A program made the position numbers and the translations under genes. This document shows positions 8,116 through 17,314 of a stretch of 47,240 bases of DNA, one piece after another; within the stretch, counting starts at the first letter, position 1; the number at the start of each line of letters is the position of its first letter. The notes beneath the pieces were generated by a model. The model saw only the letters and a list, made by a program, of their open reading frames with translations. It made no database searches and was not told the origin of the DNA. This DNA comes from Prochlorococcus sp. AG-347-E23 (GTDB taxonomy: Bacteria; Cyanobacteriota; Cyanobacteriia; PCC-6307; Cyanobiaceae), in NCBI GenBank assembly GCA_003281685.1, contig QCBH01000013.1:1-47240 (forward strand), given 5' to 3'.

Positions 8116-8835
8116 TTAAAGAATATGATTATGTCTCTCTGCAATAGCAGGATGTCGTAGGATGGAGTCCATAAGTCTTACTCCTCTTAGTTGATTTATT
8201 AAAGGCATATGTCCATCAGGAGCATCCAATGACCAACAAAAAGATCCAGGATATCTAGTCCATAAGCCTTCTTTTTTCCATCCTATTTTAGGCCACATTA
8301 ATTCATATTTTTTTCCTACTGATTTTAATATCTTTGCTTGAATTGAGAATCCAAATCTACCAGTAGAATAAATAGTCCATAATCTATCTATTGTTTCTAG
8401 ATCTTTACCTGACATATTCTTAACTTCACTATAGAAAACATATCCACGTTTTTCAGCTAATTTCCCAGCTAATTTTCGCAAATAGGAACTTGTTAATCTA
8501 TCTGCATCTTCAAATTTTTGCTCAACAAACATCAATTGCAAATCTTCATAATTAATATCAATATCTGAATATGTATTAAACCAATTATTGAATTTGGAGT
8601 TTTCAAAGAATTCAGGCTTAAATTTTTTTAAAACTTGCAATATCCAGCCAGCAGCCCAGTCGTCTCCATCACTATCAAAAATATCAAACAGTGAAGGTCC
8701 AAGATTAAAAATATTTTCTACTTCAGATTCTATTTGATTCAATGAATTTATTCTTTTTCTTTGATTGGAATCTACAAATTTTTTTATCATATCTAATGTA
8801 ACATTATTATAGTTATCTTGTTCTTTGTTATTCAT
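8116..8835 (-). CDS. gun4: GUN4 porphyrin-binding protein, Mg-chelatase activator
   Basis: Binds protoporphyrin IX and Mg-protoporphyrin and stimulates magnesium chelatase (ChlH) at the start of chlorophyll synthesis. The C-terminal ~145 residues form the GUN4 core: LWTIYSTGRFGFSIQAKIL, YELMWPKIGWKK, and WSLDAPDGHMPLINQLRG, all strongly diagnostic. The N-terminal ~90 residues are the helical GUN4 N-domain typical of cyanobacterial proteins. At 239 aa the length matches the family. The ATG start is separated by only 35 nt from the divergent mnmH gene, so the two promoters must be very compact. Confidence 0.95.
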   Translation of the reverse strand: MNNKEQDNYNNVTLDMIKKFVDSNQRKRINSLNQIESEVENIFNLGPSLFDIFDSDGDDWAAGWILQVLKKFKPEFFENSKFNNWFNTYSDIDINYEDLQLMFVEQKFEDADRLTSSYLRKLAGKLAEKRGYVFYSEVKNMSGKDLETIDRLWTIYSTGRFGFSIQAKILKSVGKKYELMWPKIGWKKEGLWTRYPGSFCWSLDAPDGHMPLINQLRGVRLMDSILRHPAIAERHNHIL

Positions 8836-8870
8836 TTTAAAAAATCAATCTAAAAAAATAAAAACTATCC

Positions 8871-9911
8871 ATGTATTTCAAAAGAAAAGAACTAGAGAAA
8901 TTTAGAAGTTTTCAAGGACCACTTATAGATGTTAGAAGCCCGAGTGAATATTATAAAGGACACTTGCCTAATTCCATTAACATTCCACTATTTGATAATC
9001 ATGAGAGATCTATAATTGGAACGATTTATAAAAAAGAAGGAAGGAAAAAAGCTGTCATAGAGGGATTAAATTTTTTTGAAAAAAAAATGGAATTATTTCT
9101 TGATAATTTATTTATGAGTATTGAGTCTCATAAAATTATTGCTAATAAAAATAATGATTTATTTATCAGAATATATTGCTCTAGAGGAGGAATGCGATCA
9201 CAAAGTATTGCTTGGCTACTAGAAAAATATAAATTAAATTCAATAACACTTAAGGGAGGATACAAAATATATAGAAGATGGGTATTAGATAGTTTCTCAA
9301 AAAAGTTGAATATAGTAGTTATTGGAGGAAAAACAGGAACAGGGAAGACAAGATTATTATCATTACTAGAGAAATATAAATATCAAATTATTGATCTTGA
9401 AGGATTTGCTTGTCATAGAGGAAGTACATTTGGAGGTTTAGGAATGAAAGAACAACCTTCAAATGAACAATTTGAAAATAAAATTGCAGAAAAATTAAAT
9501 TCCTTTAATATTTCTAATAATATTTTTGTAGAAGCTGAAAGTGCAAATATAGGCAAATGCAAAATACCTCATGAATTCTTCAATCAGTTGAAAAATTCAA
9601 GGAGAATAGAAATTCTAAGGAGCGAATCTAACAGGTTAGATGAGTTGATAAATACATATAGTGTTTTTAAGAAAGAGGAACTCCAAGAATCTGTATTAAG
9701 GATTAAAAAAAGATTAGGACCACAAAGAACAAAAATAGCTCTCGAATCAATTAAAAATGAGAGATGGGACTTAGTTTGCAAATCAGTTCTAGATTATTAC
9801 GATAAATGTTATGAATATGAAAAGGTTGGCAAAAAAAATATAAAGATATTAGATTTAACCGACAAAAAATATGATGAAAGTATCCTAGAGTTAGTAAATA
9901 ATGTTTTATAA
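8871..9911 (+). CDS. mnmH: tRNA 2-selenouridine synthase (MnmH/SelU)
   Basis: Two-domain enzyme acting on the wobble 2-thiouridine of tRNAs for Lys, Glu and Gln. The N-terminal rhodanese domain carries LIDVRSPSEYYKGHLPNSINIPL and the active-site loop YCSRGGMRSQS with Cys103. The C-terminal half has a Walker A motif GGKTGTGKT (about residues 152-160) followed by the family segment DLEGFACHRGSTFGG. At 346 aa it is full length. The family can geranylate the 2-thiouridine and then replace the group with selenium from selenophosphate; whether selenophosphate synthetase (SelD) exists in this genome cannot be seen here. It precedes psb28 by about 60 nt. Confidence 0.93.
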   Translation: MYFKRKELEKFRSFQGPLIDVRSPSEYYKGHLPNSINIPLFDNHERSIIGTIYKKEGRKKAVIEGLNFFEKKMELFLDNLFMSIESHKIIANKNNDLFIRIYCSRGGMRSQSIAWLLEKYKLNSITLKGGYKIYRRWVLDSFSKKLNIVVIGGKTGTGKTRLLSLLEKYKYQIIDLEGFACHRGSTFGGLGMKEQPSNEQFENKIAEKLNSFNISNNIFVEAESANIGKCKIPHEFFNQLKNSRRIEILRSESNRLDELINTYSVFKKEELQESVLRIKKRLGPQRTKIALESIKNERWDLVCKSVLDYYDKCYEYEKVGKKNIKILDLTDKKYDESILELVNNVL

Positions 9912-9971
9912 AATAAACACAAACGAATCTGAAAAATTTTTCCTAAGATAATAAATTATGAAACTAACATT

Positions 9972-10325
9972 ATGACAGCAAATAAAACTGCAAAAATACA
10001 ATTTTATGAAGGAACTGATGAACCTGTAGTACCTGAAATAAGACTCACTAGGAGTAAGGATGGTACCACCGGCCAGGCATTATTTTTGTTTGAAAAACCT
10101 CAGGCATTATCTTCAATTACAGATGGTGAAATCACAGGTATGCGTATGATTGACTCTGAAGGTGAAATACTAACTAGGGAAGTTAAAGTAAAGTTTGTTG
10201 ATGGAGAACCAATATTTTTAGAAGCAGTATACATTTGGAAGAATACATCTGATTTTGATAGATTTATGAGATTTGCAAATAGTTATGCCAAATCAAATGG
10301 ATTAGGATATTCTGAGAGGAAGTAA
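9972..10325 (+). CDS. psb28: Photosystem II assembly factor Psb28
   Basis: Peripheral cytoplasmic-side factor that binds PSII assembly intermediates containing CP47. The whole 117-aa protein matches the family: [20 protein letters not shown] at the N-terminus, [13 protein letters not shown] in the middle, and [20 protein letters not shown] near the end. No signal peptide or membrane span, as expected for a soluble protein. It lies between mnmH and an AI-2E-type permease gene that begins 14 nt after it. Confidence 0.97.
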   Translation: MTANKTAKIQFYEGTDEPVVPEIRLTRSKDGTTGQALFLFEKPQALSSITDGEITGMRMIDSEGEILTREVKVKFVDGEPIFLEAVYIWKNTSDFDRFMRFANSYAKSNGLGYSERK

Positions 10326-10339
10326 AATATTTTCAAAAA

Positions 10340-11383
10340 TTGAGTAGTTCTTCATATTTCAAGTTATTAGTAATTTTAATCACTTCGTTAATAGTTTGGA
10401 CTCTAAGAGATTTTCTCCTATTAATTATTTGTTCCTTAGTAATTTCAAATATTGTATGTAATTTATGTAATCAAATACAAAAGGGTTTGAAAATACCCCG
10501 ACCGCTGTCATTGATTCTAGTATTAACTGTTATTTCAGTAATAGTATTTACTATTTTTATTCTTGTATTGCCTCCTTTTATAAAAGAATTCAATGAAATA
10601 CTAGTTGACATTCCAAATGGTTTATCAAAAATAAATATTTTGATTAATACAAATCTGAATAAATTTAATGTCCTACTATATGGTGAACAATCAGAAAATG
10701 TTATAGACATTTTCGGCCTTATAAATAATGTAGTAACCATTCCAGATGCTTCAACTATTGCAAAAGCTATTCAAGAAAGTTTTAAAAATTTAATAAATAT
10801 AGCGGGGAATCTAGGTTCAGGTCTTTTGAAATTAATATTCGTATTAGCAGTGAGTTTAATGATTTCTATTGAACCAAGACAATATAAAGAAAATATACTT
10901 CTATTAATTCCAAAAAATTATCGCAACAAATTTAGAAATATTCTTGAAAAATGCAATACCGCATTAGCAAATTGGACCTTTTCTATGGTCATAAGCTCTT
11001 TATCAGTAGGTCTATTATCATTAATAGTTCTGTCTATATTAGATGTTAAATATGTTGTCTCAAATGCTTTAATAGCAATGGTTCTTAATATTATTCCAAA
11101 TATAGGTCCAGTTATTAGTGGTATATTTCCCATCTCAATTGCACTACTAGATAATTTTTGGAAACCACTGGCCGTTTTAGGAGCATATGTAATTATTCAA
11201 AATATTGAAAGTTACATAATAATGCCATCTATTATGAAGAAAAAAGCAAACTTACTTCCTGGTTTAACATTAATATCACAATTTGGATTTACCTTCATTT
11301 TTGGTCCATTAGGCTTAATACTTTCACTTCCATTAGCTGTTGTAATTCAGGTTTTAATAAAAGAATCATTTAAAGATATTTAA
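10340..11383 (+). CDS. AI-2E (PerM) family membrane permease
   Basis: A 347-aa polytopic membrane protein of the AI-2E/PerM family. N-terminal hydrophobic segments are paired (LVILITSLIVWTL, LLLIICSLVISNIV, LSLILVLTVISVIVF), followed by a long soluble region, then the diagnostic NIIPNIGPVISGIFPISIALL and IQNIESYIIMPSIMKKK motifs and a closing FGPLGLILSLPLAVVIQVLI helix. The family is named after autoinducer-2 export but many members have unknown substrates or act as ion exporters, so no substrate is claimed. The start is a TTG at 10340, 14 nt after the psb28 stop, so it is likely in the same transcript. Confidence 0.87.
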   Translation: MSSSSYFKLLVILITSLIVWTLRDFLLLIICSLVISNIVCNLCNQIQKGLKIPRPLSLILVLTVISVIVFTIFILVLPPFIKEFNEILVDIPNGLSKINILINTNLNKFNVLLYGEQSENVIDIFGLINNVVTIPDASTIAKAIQESFKNLINIAGNLGSGLLKLIFVLAVSLMISIEPRQYKENILLLIPKNYRNKFRNILEKCNTALANWTFSMVISSLSVGLLSLIVLSILDVKYVVSNALIAMVLNIIPNIGPVISGIFPISIALLDNFWKPLAVLGAYVIIQNIESYIIMPSIMKKKANLLPGLTLISQFGFTFIFGPLGLILSLPLAVVIQVLIKESFKDI

Positions 11384-11386
11384 AAA

Positions 11387-11566
11387 CTACTTTATTTTTT
11401 TATATAAATATGGGTAAGAAAAAAGTATAAAGAAAGCTAAGGGATGTTTACCAATAGCAAAATATAGTGAATTAAAAGTAAAATGATCAAATAATATTCT
11501 TAGCTCAGTAGTTAGATCTATTAAAACTAAAGAAAATAAAATTATCAAATAGTAATTCAATTTCAT
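11387..11566 (-). CDS. 59-aa small membrane protein downstream of secF
   Basis: Read from the gap between the permease gene and secF. The protein starts MKLNYYLIILFSLVLIDL, has a polar middle (TTELRILFDHFTFNS) and a second hydrophobic stretch (LAFFILFSYPYLY) ending in KKIK before a TAG stop. It starts 18 nt after the secF stop and is on the same strand, so it could be the last gene of the pdhB-secD-secF run. I do not recognise it. The two hydrophobic segments and basic C-terminus suggest a small two-span membrane protein. The alternative is non-coding 3' sequence, but an open frame of this length filling the gap exactly supports a gene. Confidence 0.6.
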   Translation of the reverse strand: MKLNYYLIILFSLVLIDLTTELRILFDHFTFNSLYFAIGKHPLAFFILFSYPYLYKKIK

Positions 11567-11584
11567 AAAATTAGAAGCCTAAGC

Positions 11585-12499
11585 TCAGTCTTTAAGCAAT
11601 AAGGATGGAGCCAATAAAATACTTGAATAACTTCCAACTATAATTCCTAATGATAAGGCTAGGGAAAACCAAAATAACGAGTAAGAACCAAACAAAATTA
11701 TGCTTAATAAAGGTATAAGGGTTGTAATACTGGTAAACGTTGTTCTCCTAAATGATTCGTTTACTGATATTTGAATAGTTTCGTTATAGCCTTCTTTCTT
11801 TGAATTTAAATTTTCACGAATTCTATCAAAAATAACAACAGTATCATTTACAGAATAACCAGCAATAGTTAGCAAGGAAACAGCAAATAAACTATTTACC
11901 TCGACAGTTAATATAATTCCCAACCAAGAGAATATACCGAAAACAATTAATAAATCATGGAATAAAGCTAATAATGCAAATAATGCGTATTTCTTATCAA
12001 ATCTAATGGTTATATATAAAGATATTGCAAATAAAGAAACCAATAATGAAGTAACACAATTAGTAAGTAATCTTTTACCAAGCTTTGGGCCTATTAATCT
12101 TGAATCCTTACTCTCATAATTCAGAGGTCCAACAATATTATCAAGATTAGAAACAAGATTATTTGATTCTTCGATACTTAAATAAGGTGTTCTTATTGAA
12201 ATTAATTTATTATTATTTTGGAATTGTAATTTGATATTATTTAAAACTTTATTATTATTAGAAATCTCTCTTAAATTTTCCAAAACTGAATCTGGGGAAA
12301 AATTAGAACATTCCGCTTCGCAAACTCTTTCTATTCTTAGTTCATTTCCTCCTACAAAATCCATCCCTAAATTTATAGGTTTCTTATAAGAAGTATTAAA
12401 AGTAGAATATAAAATTCCTAGAAGACTAAACAAAATAAGAACAGTTGAAAAACCAATTATCTTTTTTTTATTTTTTATTAGTTCAAGATTGTATTTCAT
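11585..12499 (-). CDS. secF: Protein translocase subunit SecF
   Basis: Partner of SecD in the proton-driven SecDF complex that helps pull proteins through the Sec channel. The 304-aa protein has an N-terminal membrane helix, the Sec_GG motif (LGMDFVGGNELRIE, near residue 43), a periplasmic P1-type domain, then five membrane helices with the conserved AGYSVNDTVVIFDRIREN segment. The Asp in the latter belongs to the transmembrane proton path. It follows secD after a 21-nt gap, the usual order. Confidence 0.96.
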   Translation of the reverse strand: MKYNLELIKNKKKIIGFSTVLILFSLLGILYSTFNTSYKKPINLGMDFVGGNELRIERVCEAECSNFSPDSVLENLREISNNNKVLNNIKLQFQNNNKLISIRTPYLSIEESNNLVSNLDNIVGPLNYESKDSRLIGPKLGKRLLTNCVTSLLVSLFAISLYITIRFDKKYALFALLALFHDLLIVFGIFSWLGIILTVEVNSLFAVSLLTIAGYSVNDTVVIFDRIRENLNSKKEGYNETIQISVNESFRRTTFTSITTLIPLLSIILFGSYSLFWFSLALSLGIIVGSYSSILLAPSLLLKD

Positions 12500-12520
12500 T
12501 GGAAATTAGAAATAAAAAGT

Positions 12521-13990
12521 TTAATTTGAAAAACTATTCCTTGGCAGATATAGATTTTTCTGTCTCAATGATTGATATGTTGTAAAAAATCGCAAAATAG
12601 TTTTAGAACAATTTAATGAGGTGAACAAGCTTATTAAGACTCCAATACCTAATGTCGCCGCAAAACCCTTAACAAAATTTGTTCCTAATAAAAACAATAC
12701 AAAACAACTAAGAAGAGTTGTAATATGGCCATCAACTATGGATGAATTAGCTCTTTGAAAACCGCTATCAATAGATCTTGTAAGAGTATTACCATCATAT
12801 AATTCTTCTCTAATTCTCTCAAATATTAGAATATTTGCATCAACAGCCATACCAATGCTAAGTATAAGCCCAGATATTCCAGGTAAAGTCAAAGTTACAG
12901 GAATTAAAGAATATATGGCTAAGTTAAAGAAACCATAAAGTACTAGAGAGAGAACTGAAACAAAACCTAGAATTCTATAATTAAAAATCATAAAAATACC
13001 AACAAAAATTAACCCACTAATAGCTGCATAAAGACTTTTTAAAATATTTTTGGATCCCAACAGAGCCCCTATCGTGTTAGTTTCTACAATTTCAATTGGC
13101 AATGGCAATGATCCTCCTTTAAGCTGAACTTCTAATTCTCTAGCATTTTCAGCACTAAATTTACCGCTTATTAATGCTGATCCACCTGTAATCCCAGTAT
13201 TAACAAACTGATTACCAACACTTGCTTCACTTATTGATTCACCATCAAGAATGATAGCCAATAGTTGATTAGTGCCAGCAATTGACTTTGTAATTTCTGC
13301 AAACTTTTCACCTCCCGAATTACTAAAAGTTAATAAAACTTCCCAATTACTATTTGTTTGTTCTTGTCTCCTTCCTGCGTTAATAAGATCCTTACCAGAT
13401 AAATCTGTTTTAATAAATAAATTTGCAATTTCTTTATCAACATATTTTTTTATTTCAATTAACTTCCCATATAAATCATTACTAGTAGATGAGTAATTCA
13501 ATTCTTGCTCTATATCTTGAAGATCATCTTGAATAACTCCTAAGAAATTATCTTCATTTTGACTTTTTTCTGCAAAGGAATATTGTTCAATTAATTCTTT
13601 AATACTTAATCTCTGTAGTTGAAGGGTTTTTAAATCTGTAGATGTTCCTTCTTTTTGAGTTCTAAATTCTAATAAAGCAGTCTTACCTAATACCCTTGAA
13701 GCAACTAATGGATTTTGTTCACCTGGTAATTCTAAAATCAATTGATCTCCACCGAGGGTTTGCAAATTAGACTCAGAAACTCCTAAATTGTTAACGCGCT
13801 TATCTATAACCGAATTAACTGCTTCAAGTTCATCCCTTGATACCTTACCTTCCTCTTTAATAATTTGTAGTGTAAGTTGAGAACCCCCTTGTAAATCCAA
13901 CCCCAACTGCAAGGGATAATTTATTAATAGATATATAGATAAGGTAAGTAGAAATATAATAAAAAAAAGCCAACCTTGCCTTCTTTTCAT
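12521..13990 (-). CDS. secD: Protein translocase subunit SecD
   Basis: Larger subunit of the SecDF translocation motor. It has an N-terminal membrane helix, the Sec_GG motif LGLDLQGGSQLTLQI (about residues 29-43), the periplasmic P1 domain with NNLGVSESNLQTLGGDQLILELPG-type sequence, and a C-terminal membrane bundle containing GMAVDANILIFERIREE and the LFLLGTNFVKGFAATLGIG helix. At 489 aa the length is normal for cyanobacteria, which keep SecD and SecF as separate proteins. It begins only 3 nt after the stop of pdhB, so the pdhB-secD-secF cluster is very likely one operon. Confidence 0.97.
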   Translation of the reverse strand: MKRRQGWLFFIIFLLTLSIYLLINYPLQLGLDLQGGSQLTLQIIKEEGKVSRDELEAVNSVIDKRVNNLGVSESNLQTLGGDQLILELPGEQNPLVASRVLGKTALLEFRTQKEGTSTDLKTLQLQRLSIKELIEQYSFAEKSQNEDNFLGVIQDDLQDIEQELNYSSTSNDLYGKLIEIKKYVDKEIANLFIKTDLSGKDLINAGRRQEQTNSNWEVLLTFSNSGGEKFAEITKSIAGTNQLLAIILDGESISEASVGNQFVNTGITGGSALISGKFSAENARELEVQLKGGSLPLPIEIVETNTIGALLGSKNILKSLYAAISGLIFVGIFMIFNYRILGFVSVLSLVLYGFFNLAIYSLIPVTLTLPGISGLILSIGMAVDANILIFERIREELYDGNTLTRSIDSGFQRANSSIVDGHITTLLSCFVLFLLGTNFVKGFAATLGIGVLISLFTSLNCSKTILRFFTTYQSLRQKNLYLPRNSFSN

Positions 13991-13993
13991 TGT

Positions 13994-14977
13994 CTATTTA
14001 CTCCCAGTAATTAAGTGTTCAACTTTTTCAACTATTTGATGTGGTTGGATTATTGTCAAATTCTCAAGATTTCCATTATAAGGAGTTGGAATATCCTGAC
14101 TAGATAATCTAATTGGTCGGGCATCAAGATCATCAAAACACTCTTCTGTTATCAAGGCAATTAATTCTGCACCAATACCTCCAGTCTTCATACATTCTTC
14201 AACAATAATTACTTTATTTGTTTTTCTAATTGATTTTGATATGGTTTCCATATCAAATGGTTTTAAACTTATTAAATCTATTAATTCAACATCTATTCCT
14301 TTTTTTTCTAATTCTTCAACAGCTTTAAGGCAGTGATGCCTCATTCTTGAATAAGTCAATAAAGTAATATCTTTTCCTTCTTTTACAACGTCAGCCTGAT
14401 CTAAAGCGCAAGTATAATCACCCTCAGGTAATTCTTCAGACAAATTGTATAAAAGAACATGTTCGAAAAATAGAACCGGATTATCATCTCTTATAGCTGC
14501 TTTCATTAAACCTTTAGCATTTGTGGGTGTACTACATGCAACAATCTTTATTCCAGGAACTGCATGAAAATATGCTTCAAGTCTTTGACTGTGCTCAGCA
14601 CCAAGTTGACGACCAACTCCTCCAGGTCCTCGAACTACTGCTGGTATTTTATAATTTCCGCCACTTGTATATCTAAGCATACCCATATTATTTGATATCT
14701 GATTAAAAGCTAAAAGCAAAAAACCCATATTCATTCCTTCTACTATTGGTCTTAAGCCAGTCATTGCTGCACCCACAGCCATACCCGTAAAACTATTCTC
14801 TGCGATTGGAGTATCTAAGACTCTTAACTCTCCATATTTTTCATATAAATCCTTAGTTACCTTATAAGATCCTCCATATTGACCAACATCTTCCCCCATT
14901 ACACAAACATTAACATCATTTGCCATTTCCTCATCAATTGCCTCTTTCAAAGCATTAAATAATAATGTTCCAGCCAC
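13994..14977 (-). CDS. pdhB: Pyruvate dehydrogenase E1 component, beta subunit
   Basis: Beta subunit of the E1 part of pyruvate dehydrogenase, which with the alpha subunit decarboxylates pyruvate using thiamine diphosphate. The catalytic-partner Glu lies in the N-terminal stretch [43 protein letters not shown] is the hallmark transketolase pyrimidine-binding domain; [17 protein letters not shown] is the C-terminal transketolase domain. Full length at 327 aa. The start is GTG, 4 codons before TLLFNAL. It sits immediately ahead of secD on the same strand, an arrangement I know from other Prochlorococcus genomes. Confidence 0.97.
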   Translation of the reverse strand: MAGTLLFNALKEAIDEEMANDVNVCVMGEDVGQYGGSYKVTKDLYEKYGELRVLDTPIAENSFTGMAVGAAMTGLRPIVEGMNMGFLLLAFNQISNNMGMLRYTSGGNYKIPAVVRGPGGVGRQLGAEHSQRLEAYFHAVPGIKIVACSTPTNAKGLMKAAIRDDNPVLFFEHVLLYNLSEELPEGDYTCALDQADVVKEGKDITLLTYSRMRHHCLKAVEELEKKGIDVELIDLISLKPFDMETISKSIRKTNKVIIVEECMKTGGIGAELIALITEECFDDLDARPIRLSSQDIPTPYNGNLENLTIIQPHQIVEKVEHLITGSK

Positions 14978-15000
14978 AATTAATTACCTAATTAATCACA

Positions 15001-15030
15001 TATATAATCCTACCACTTTGAATAATTCAA
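15001..15030 (-). promoter_or_regulatory. Candidate promoter for pdhB
   Basis: On the minus strand, TTGAAT (15025-15030) and TATATA (15001-15006) are separated by 18 nt and lie about 25 nt upstream of the pdhB GTG. This resembles a sigma-70-type promoter. In AT-rich DNA such matches arise easily, and the -35 overlaps the stop of the proposed 31-codon gene, so it is a weak candidate. Confidence 0.35.
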
Positions 15031-15122
15031 CCTCCTTCAGCAAAGGTTATGAGTAGTAATATTGATAAAATCATTCCAGGTGAAAGCAGAAGGACTAAAA
15101 GGCCTAAGTCATGTAAAGACAT
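15027..15122 (-). CDS. 31-aa hydrophobic microprotein between DUF3082 gene and pdhB
   Basis: A short minus-strand frame, MSLHDLGLLVLLLSPGMI at the start and ending in LLLITFAEGG with a TGA stop. It is one hydrophobic helix with short polar ends, the form of the tiny subunits of cyanobacterial photosynthetic complexes, but I cannot match it to a named subunit. It lies on the same strand and in the gap between the DUF3082 gene (34 nt upstream) and pdhB (49 nt downstream). A plus-strand frame also spans this region but is basic, lacks any family likeness and overlaps the DUF3082 gene. Whether the 31 codons are translated is uncertain. Confidence 0.45.
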   Translation of the reverse strand: MSLHDLGLLVLLLSPGMILSILLLITFAEGG

Positions 15123-15156
15123 TCAAAGAAAGTGTTTTCTTAATAATATTGGCAAT

Positions 15157-15459
15157 TCAACTTTTCTTCAGAAAAAAACTGCGAATAAATACAATAAAAA
15201 GTCCTATCCCTATAAAAGCAAAAGAGAAAGTTAACAAAAAAGATAATCCAATTATTAAGGTATTAATACTAGAAGAAATATTTTGTACTATTTCGGAAGA
15301 ATTAGATGGTTTATGTACTGAAAAATAAATTGCAATTTTATTACTTAAAAAATAAAATAAAATAAATAATAAAAAACTTGTTAATGATCCTACAATAAAA
15401 TTTAATGGTCCTTTTTCGGGAATGTTTTTTTCAATATTCTCATTACTATTATCAGCCAC
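15157..15459 (-). CDS. DUF3082 membrane protein
   Basis: A 100-aa protein with a short polar N-terminus (MADNSNENIEKNIPEKGP) and two hydrophobic hairpin segments: FIVGSLTSFLLFILFYFLS near residues 20-40 and LIIGLSFLLTFSFAFIGIGLFIVF near 68-92. The pattern and the location beside ispE match the cyanobacterial DUF3082 family, of unknown function. The start is GTG. It follows ispE by 25 nt on the same strand, so it belongs to the rsmA-ispE cluster. Confidence 0.8.
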   Translation of the reverse strand: MADNSNENIEKNIPEKGPLNFIVGSLTSFLLFILFYFLSNKIAIYFSVHKPSNSSEIVQNISSSINTLIIGLSFLLTFSFAFIGIGLFIVFIRSFFLKKS

Positions 15460-15484
15460 AATAAAAATTTTGTATAAAAAAAAT

Positions 15485-16420
15485 TTAAACGAATGTTATT
15501 CCCTTTTCAAGGAAAGTGCAAACCCATGAATCGTAACCTTTATCTCTAAACAATTTATAATTTGCAGTTAATTCTTTTTTAGCAGTCTCTATATCTTTAA
15601 AGAGTGCAAAGCATGTAGGGCCTGATCCACTCATGGAAAATGTGAGACAATTTTCTAATTTAGAAAGTAAATATAATGCCTGCTTTACAGAATCATTTTC
15701 ATTTTCAACAACTAATTGCAAATCATTTTTAATAGATAAATGTTGTTTATTAAAACTTAAGTTATCTAGACCATTATCTCTTAAATTTATTCTTATGTTC
15801 TCAATCATTTCTCTATCAGTAAGATATTGATCACAAAATCTATTACTGTATTTTTTATAAGTTTCAGCAGTAGATACTGATACATTTGGATTTTTTAAAA
15901 GAATTACTCCATATTCAAAGTTTGAATCTAATTTCTCCAAAATTTCACCTCTTCCAAAACATAATTGAATACCACCTTCTATAAAAAAGGGAATATCAGA
16001 TCCTAAAGTTGATGCTAATGAACATAATGTTTCTTGATCTAAGTTCAAATCCCATAAGTTATTAAGACCAATTAATGTTGCTGCTGCATTACTGGATCCA
16101 CCAGCTAATCCTGCACCAATTGGAATATTTTTTCTTAAAAATATATTCGCACCGAAATTTATATTCGATTTTTTCCTTAATAGATTTGCCGATTTAACTA
16201 TTAGATTATCTTTAGATAAACTTAAATCATTACAATCAGATTCTAATTTAATTAAAGCTTCATTATTAATTTGAAATTCTAAATAATCAGAAAGATCAAT
16301 ATTTTGCATAATCATTGCCAACTCATGGAATCCATCCTCTCTTTTACCAATAACTTCAAGATGCAAATTTATTTTGGCGGGAGATTTTATAATAATTTTC
16401 TTTTTATTTAACTCTTGCAT
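15485..16420 (-). CDS. ispE: 4-diphosphocytidyl-2-C-methyl-D-erythritol kinase
   Basis: GHMP-superfamily kinase of the MEP isoprenoid pathway; phosphorylates CDP-methylerythritol at the 2-hydroxyl. It supplies precursors for carotenoids, phytol and quinones. The N-terminal KSPAKINLHLEVIGKREDGFHEL block and the ATP loop PIGAGLAGGSSNAAATL (about residues 95-111) are diagnostic; the C-terminal MSGSGPTCFALF motif closes the active site. At 311 aa it is normal length. It starts 12 nt after the stop of rsmA on the same strand; this rsmA-ispE pairing is common in bacteria. Confidence 0.97.
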   Translation of the reverse strand: MQELNKKKIIIKSPAKINLHLEVIGKREDGFHELAMIMQNIDLSDYLEFQINNEALIKLESDCNDLSLSKDNLIVKSANLLRKKSNINFGANIFLRKNIPIGAGLAGGSSNAAATLIGLNNLWDLNLDQETLCSLASTLGSDIPFFIEGGIQLCFGRGEILEKLDSNFEYGVILLKNPNVSVSTAETYKKYSNRFCDQYLTDREMIENIRINLRDNGLDNLSFNKQHLSIKNDLQLVVENENDSVKQALYLLSKLENCLTFSMSGSGPTCFALFKDIETAKKELTANYKLFRDKGYDSWVCTFLEKGITFV

Positions 16421-16432
16421 ATACTAAAATTT

Positions 16433-17257
16433 TTATTTTTTAATTTTAATACAATTTTCTGCAAGCTTAATCCATTGTTCAATTGAAATATCTTGCGGTC
16501 TTAAATCAAAACAAACTTTTGAAGATTCAGATAATTCATTTATCTCTTCATTTGAAAGTATTGAATTAAGGGTATTTCTAAGCATTTTTCTTCTTGAATT
16601 AAATGAAATTCGAAGAAGTTTATCTATATATTTTTCTAGATTGATATCTAGTCTTAAATCATTTCTAATTGGTTCAAAAACTACTAAAGAAGAAAAAACT
16701 TTTGGAGGCGGACTAAATGATGAAGGCGGTACATCACAAATTTTTTTTATTTTTGATAAGAGTTGCATTCTTATACTAAGCGCACCAGCATTGGGACTTC
16801 CTTCTTTTGACAAGATCCTATCTACAACGTCTTTCTGCATTAAAAAAATTATTTTTTCGTAATTACAGTCTCTTATAATTCCCAATCGCCCTATGAAAAT
16901 ATCCAATATTGGTCCAGTTATATTGTAAGGAATATTCGCAATTACTTTTGTAATCTTCTTATTAATCGAATCTAAATTTACAGAAAGAATATCTCCCTGC
17001 TGAAGTGAAAACTTATCATTATTATTGAATTTATCATTTAATAACTTTATTAAATCTTTATCTAATTCAATCGCATATAATTTTTTAATTTCTGAATCTA
17101 ATAACTTAGATGTTAAAGCCCCTTTACCTGGACCAATTTCTAAAATAAAGTCATTTTCATTAAGAACAGCATTTTCTTTAATTATTTCTAATATTCTTTT
17201 ATTTACCAACCAGTGTTGTCCAAATCTTTTTTTTTGATGATAGTTCTTAGAATTCAT
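16433..17257 (-). CDS. rsmA: 16S rRNA (adenine1518/1519-N6)-dimethyltransferase
   Basis: KsgA-type enzyme that dimethylates two adjacent adenines in helix 45 of 16S rRNA late in 30S assembly. Seen: [13 protein letters not shown] at the N-terminus, SAM motif [11 protein letters not shown] (about residues 40-50), [13 protein letters not shown], and the catalytic [11 protein letters not shown] motif. The C-terminal helical domain has [17 protein letters not shown]. Length 274 aa is usual. First gene of the rsmA-ispE-DUF3082 run; transcribed away from the small gene at 17315. Confidence 0.96.
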   Translation of the reverse strand: MNSKNYHQKKRFGQHWLVNKRILEIIKENAVLNENDFILEIGPGKGALTSKLLDSEIKKLYAIELDKDLIKLLNDKFNNNDKFSLQQGDILSVNLDSINKKITKVIANIPYNITGPILDIFIGRLGIIRDCNYEKIIFLMQKDVVDRILSKEGSPNAGALSIRMQLLSKIKKICDVPPSSFSPPPKVFSSLVVFEPIRNDLRLDINLEKYIDKLLRISFNSRRKMLRNTLNSILSNEEINELSESSKVCFDLRPQDISIEQWIKLAENCIKIKK

Positions 17258-17314
17258 CTATAAAGATAAATAATATGTTTAAATTAAATATGAATTTATC
17301 TAATACTTTATATC

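Noticed and set aside
15049..15328. Two overlapping plus-strand frames between pdhB and DUF3082
   Set aside because: They are basic, show no family features and overlap the well-supported DUF3082 gene on the other strand.
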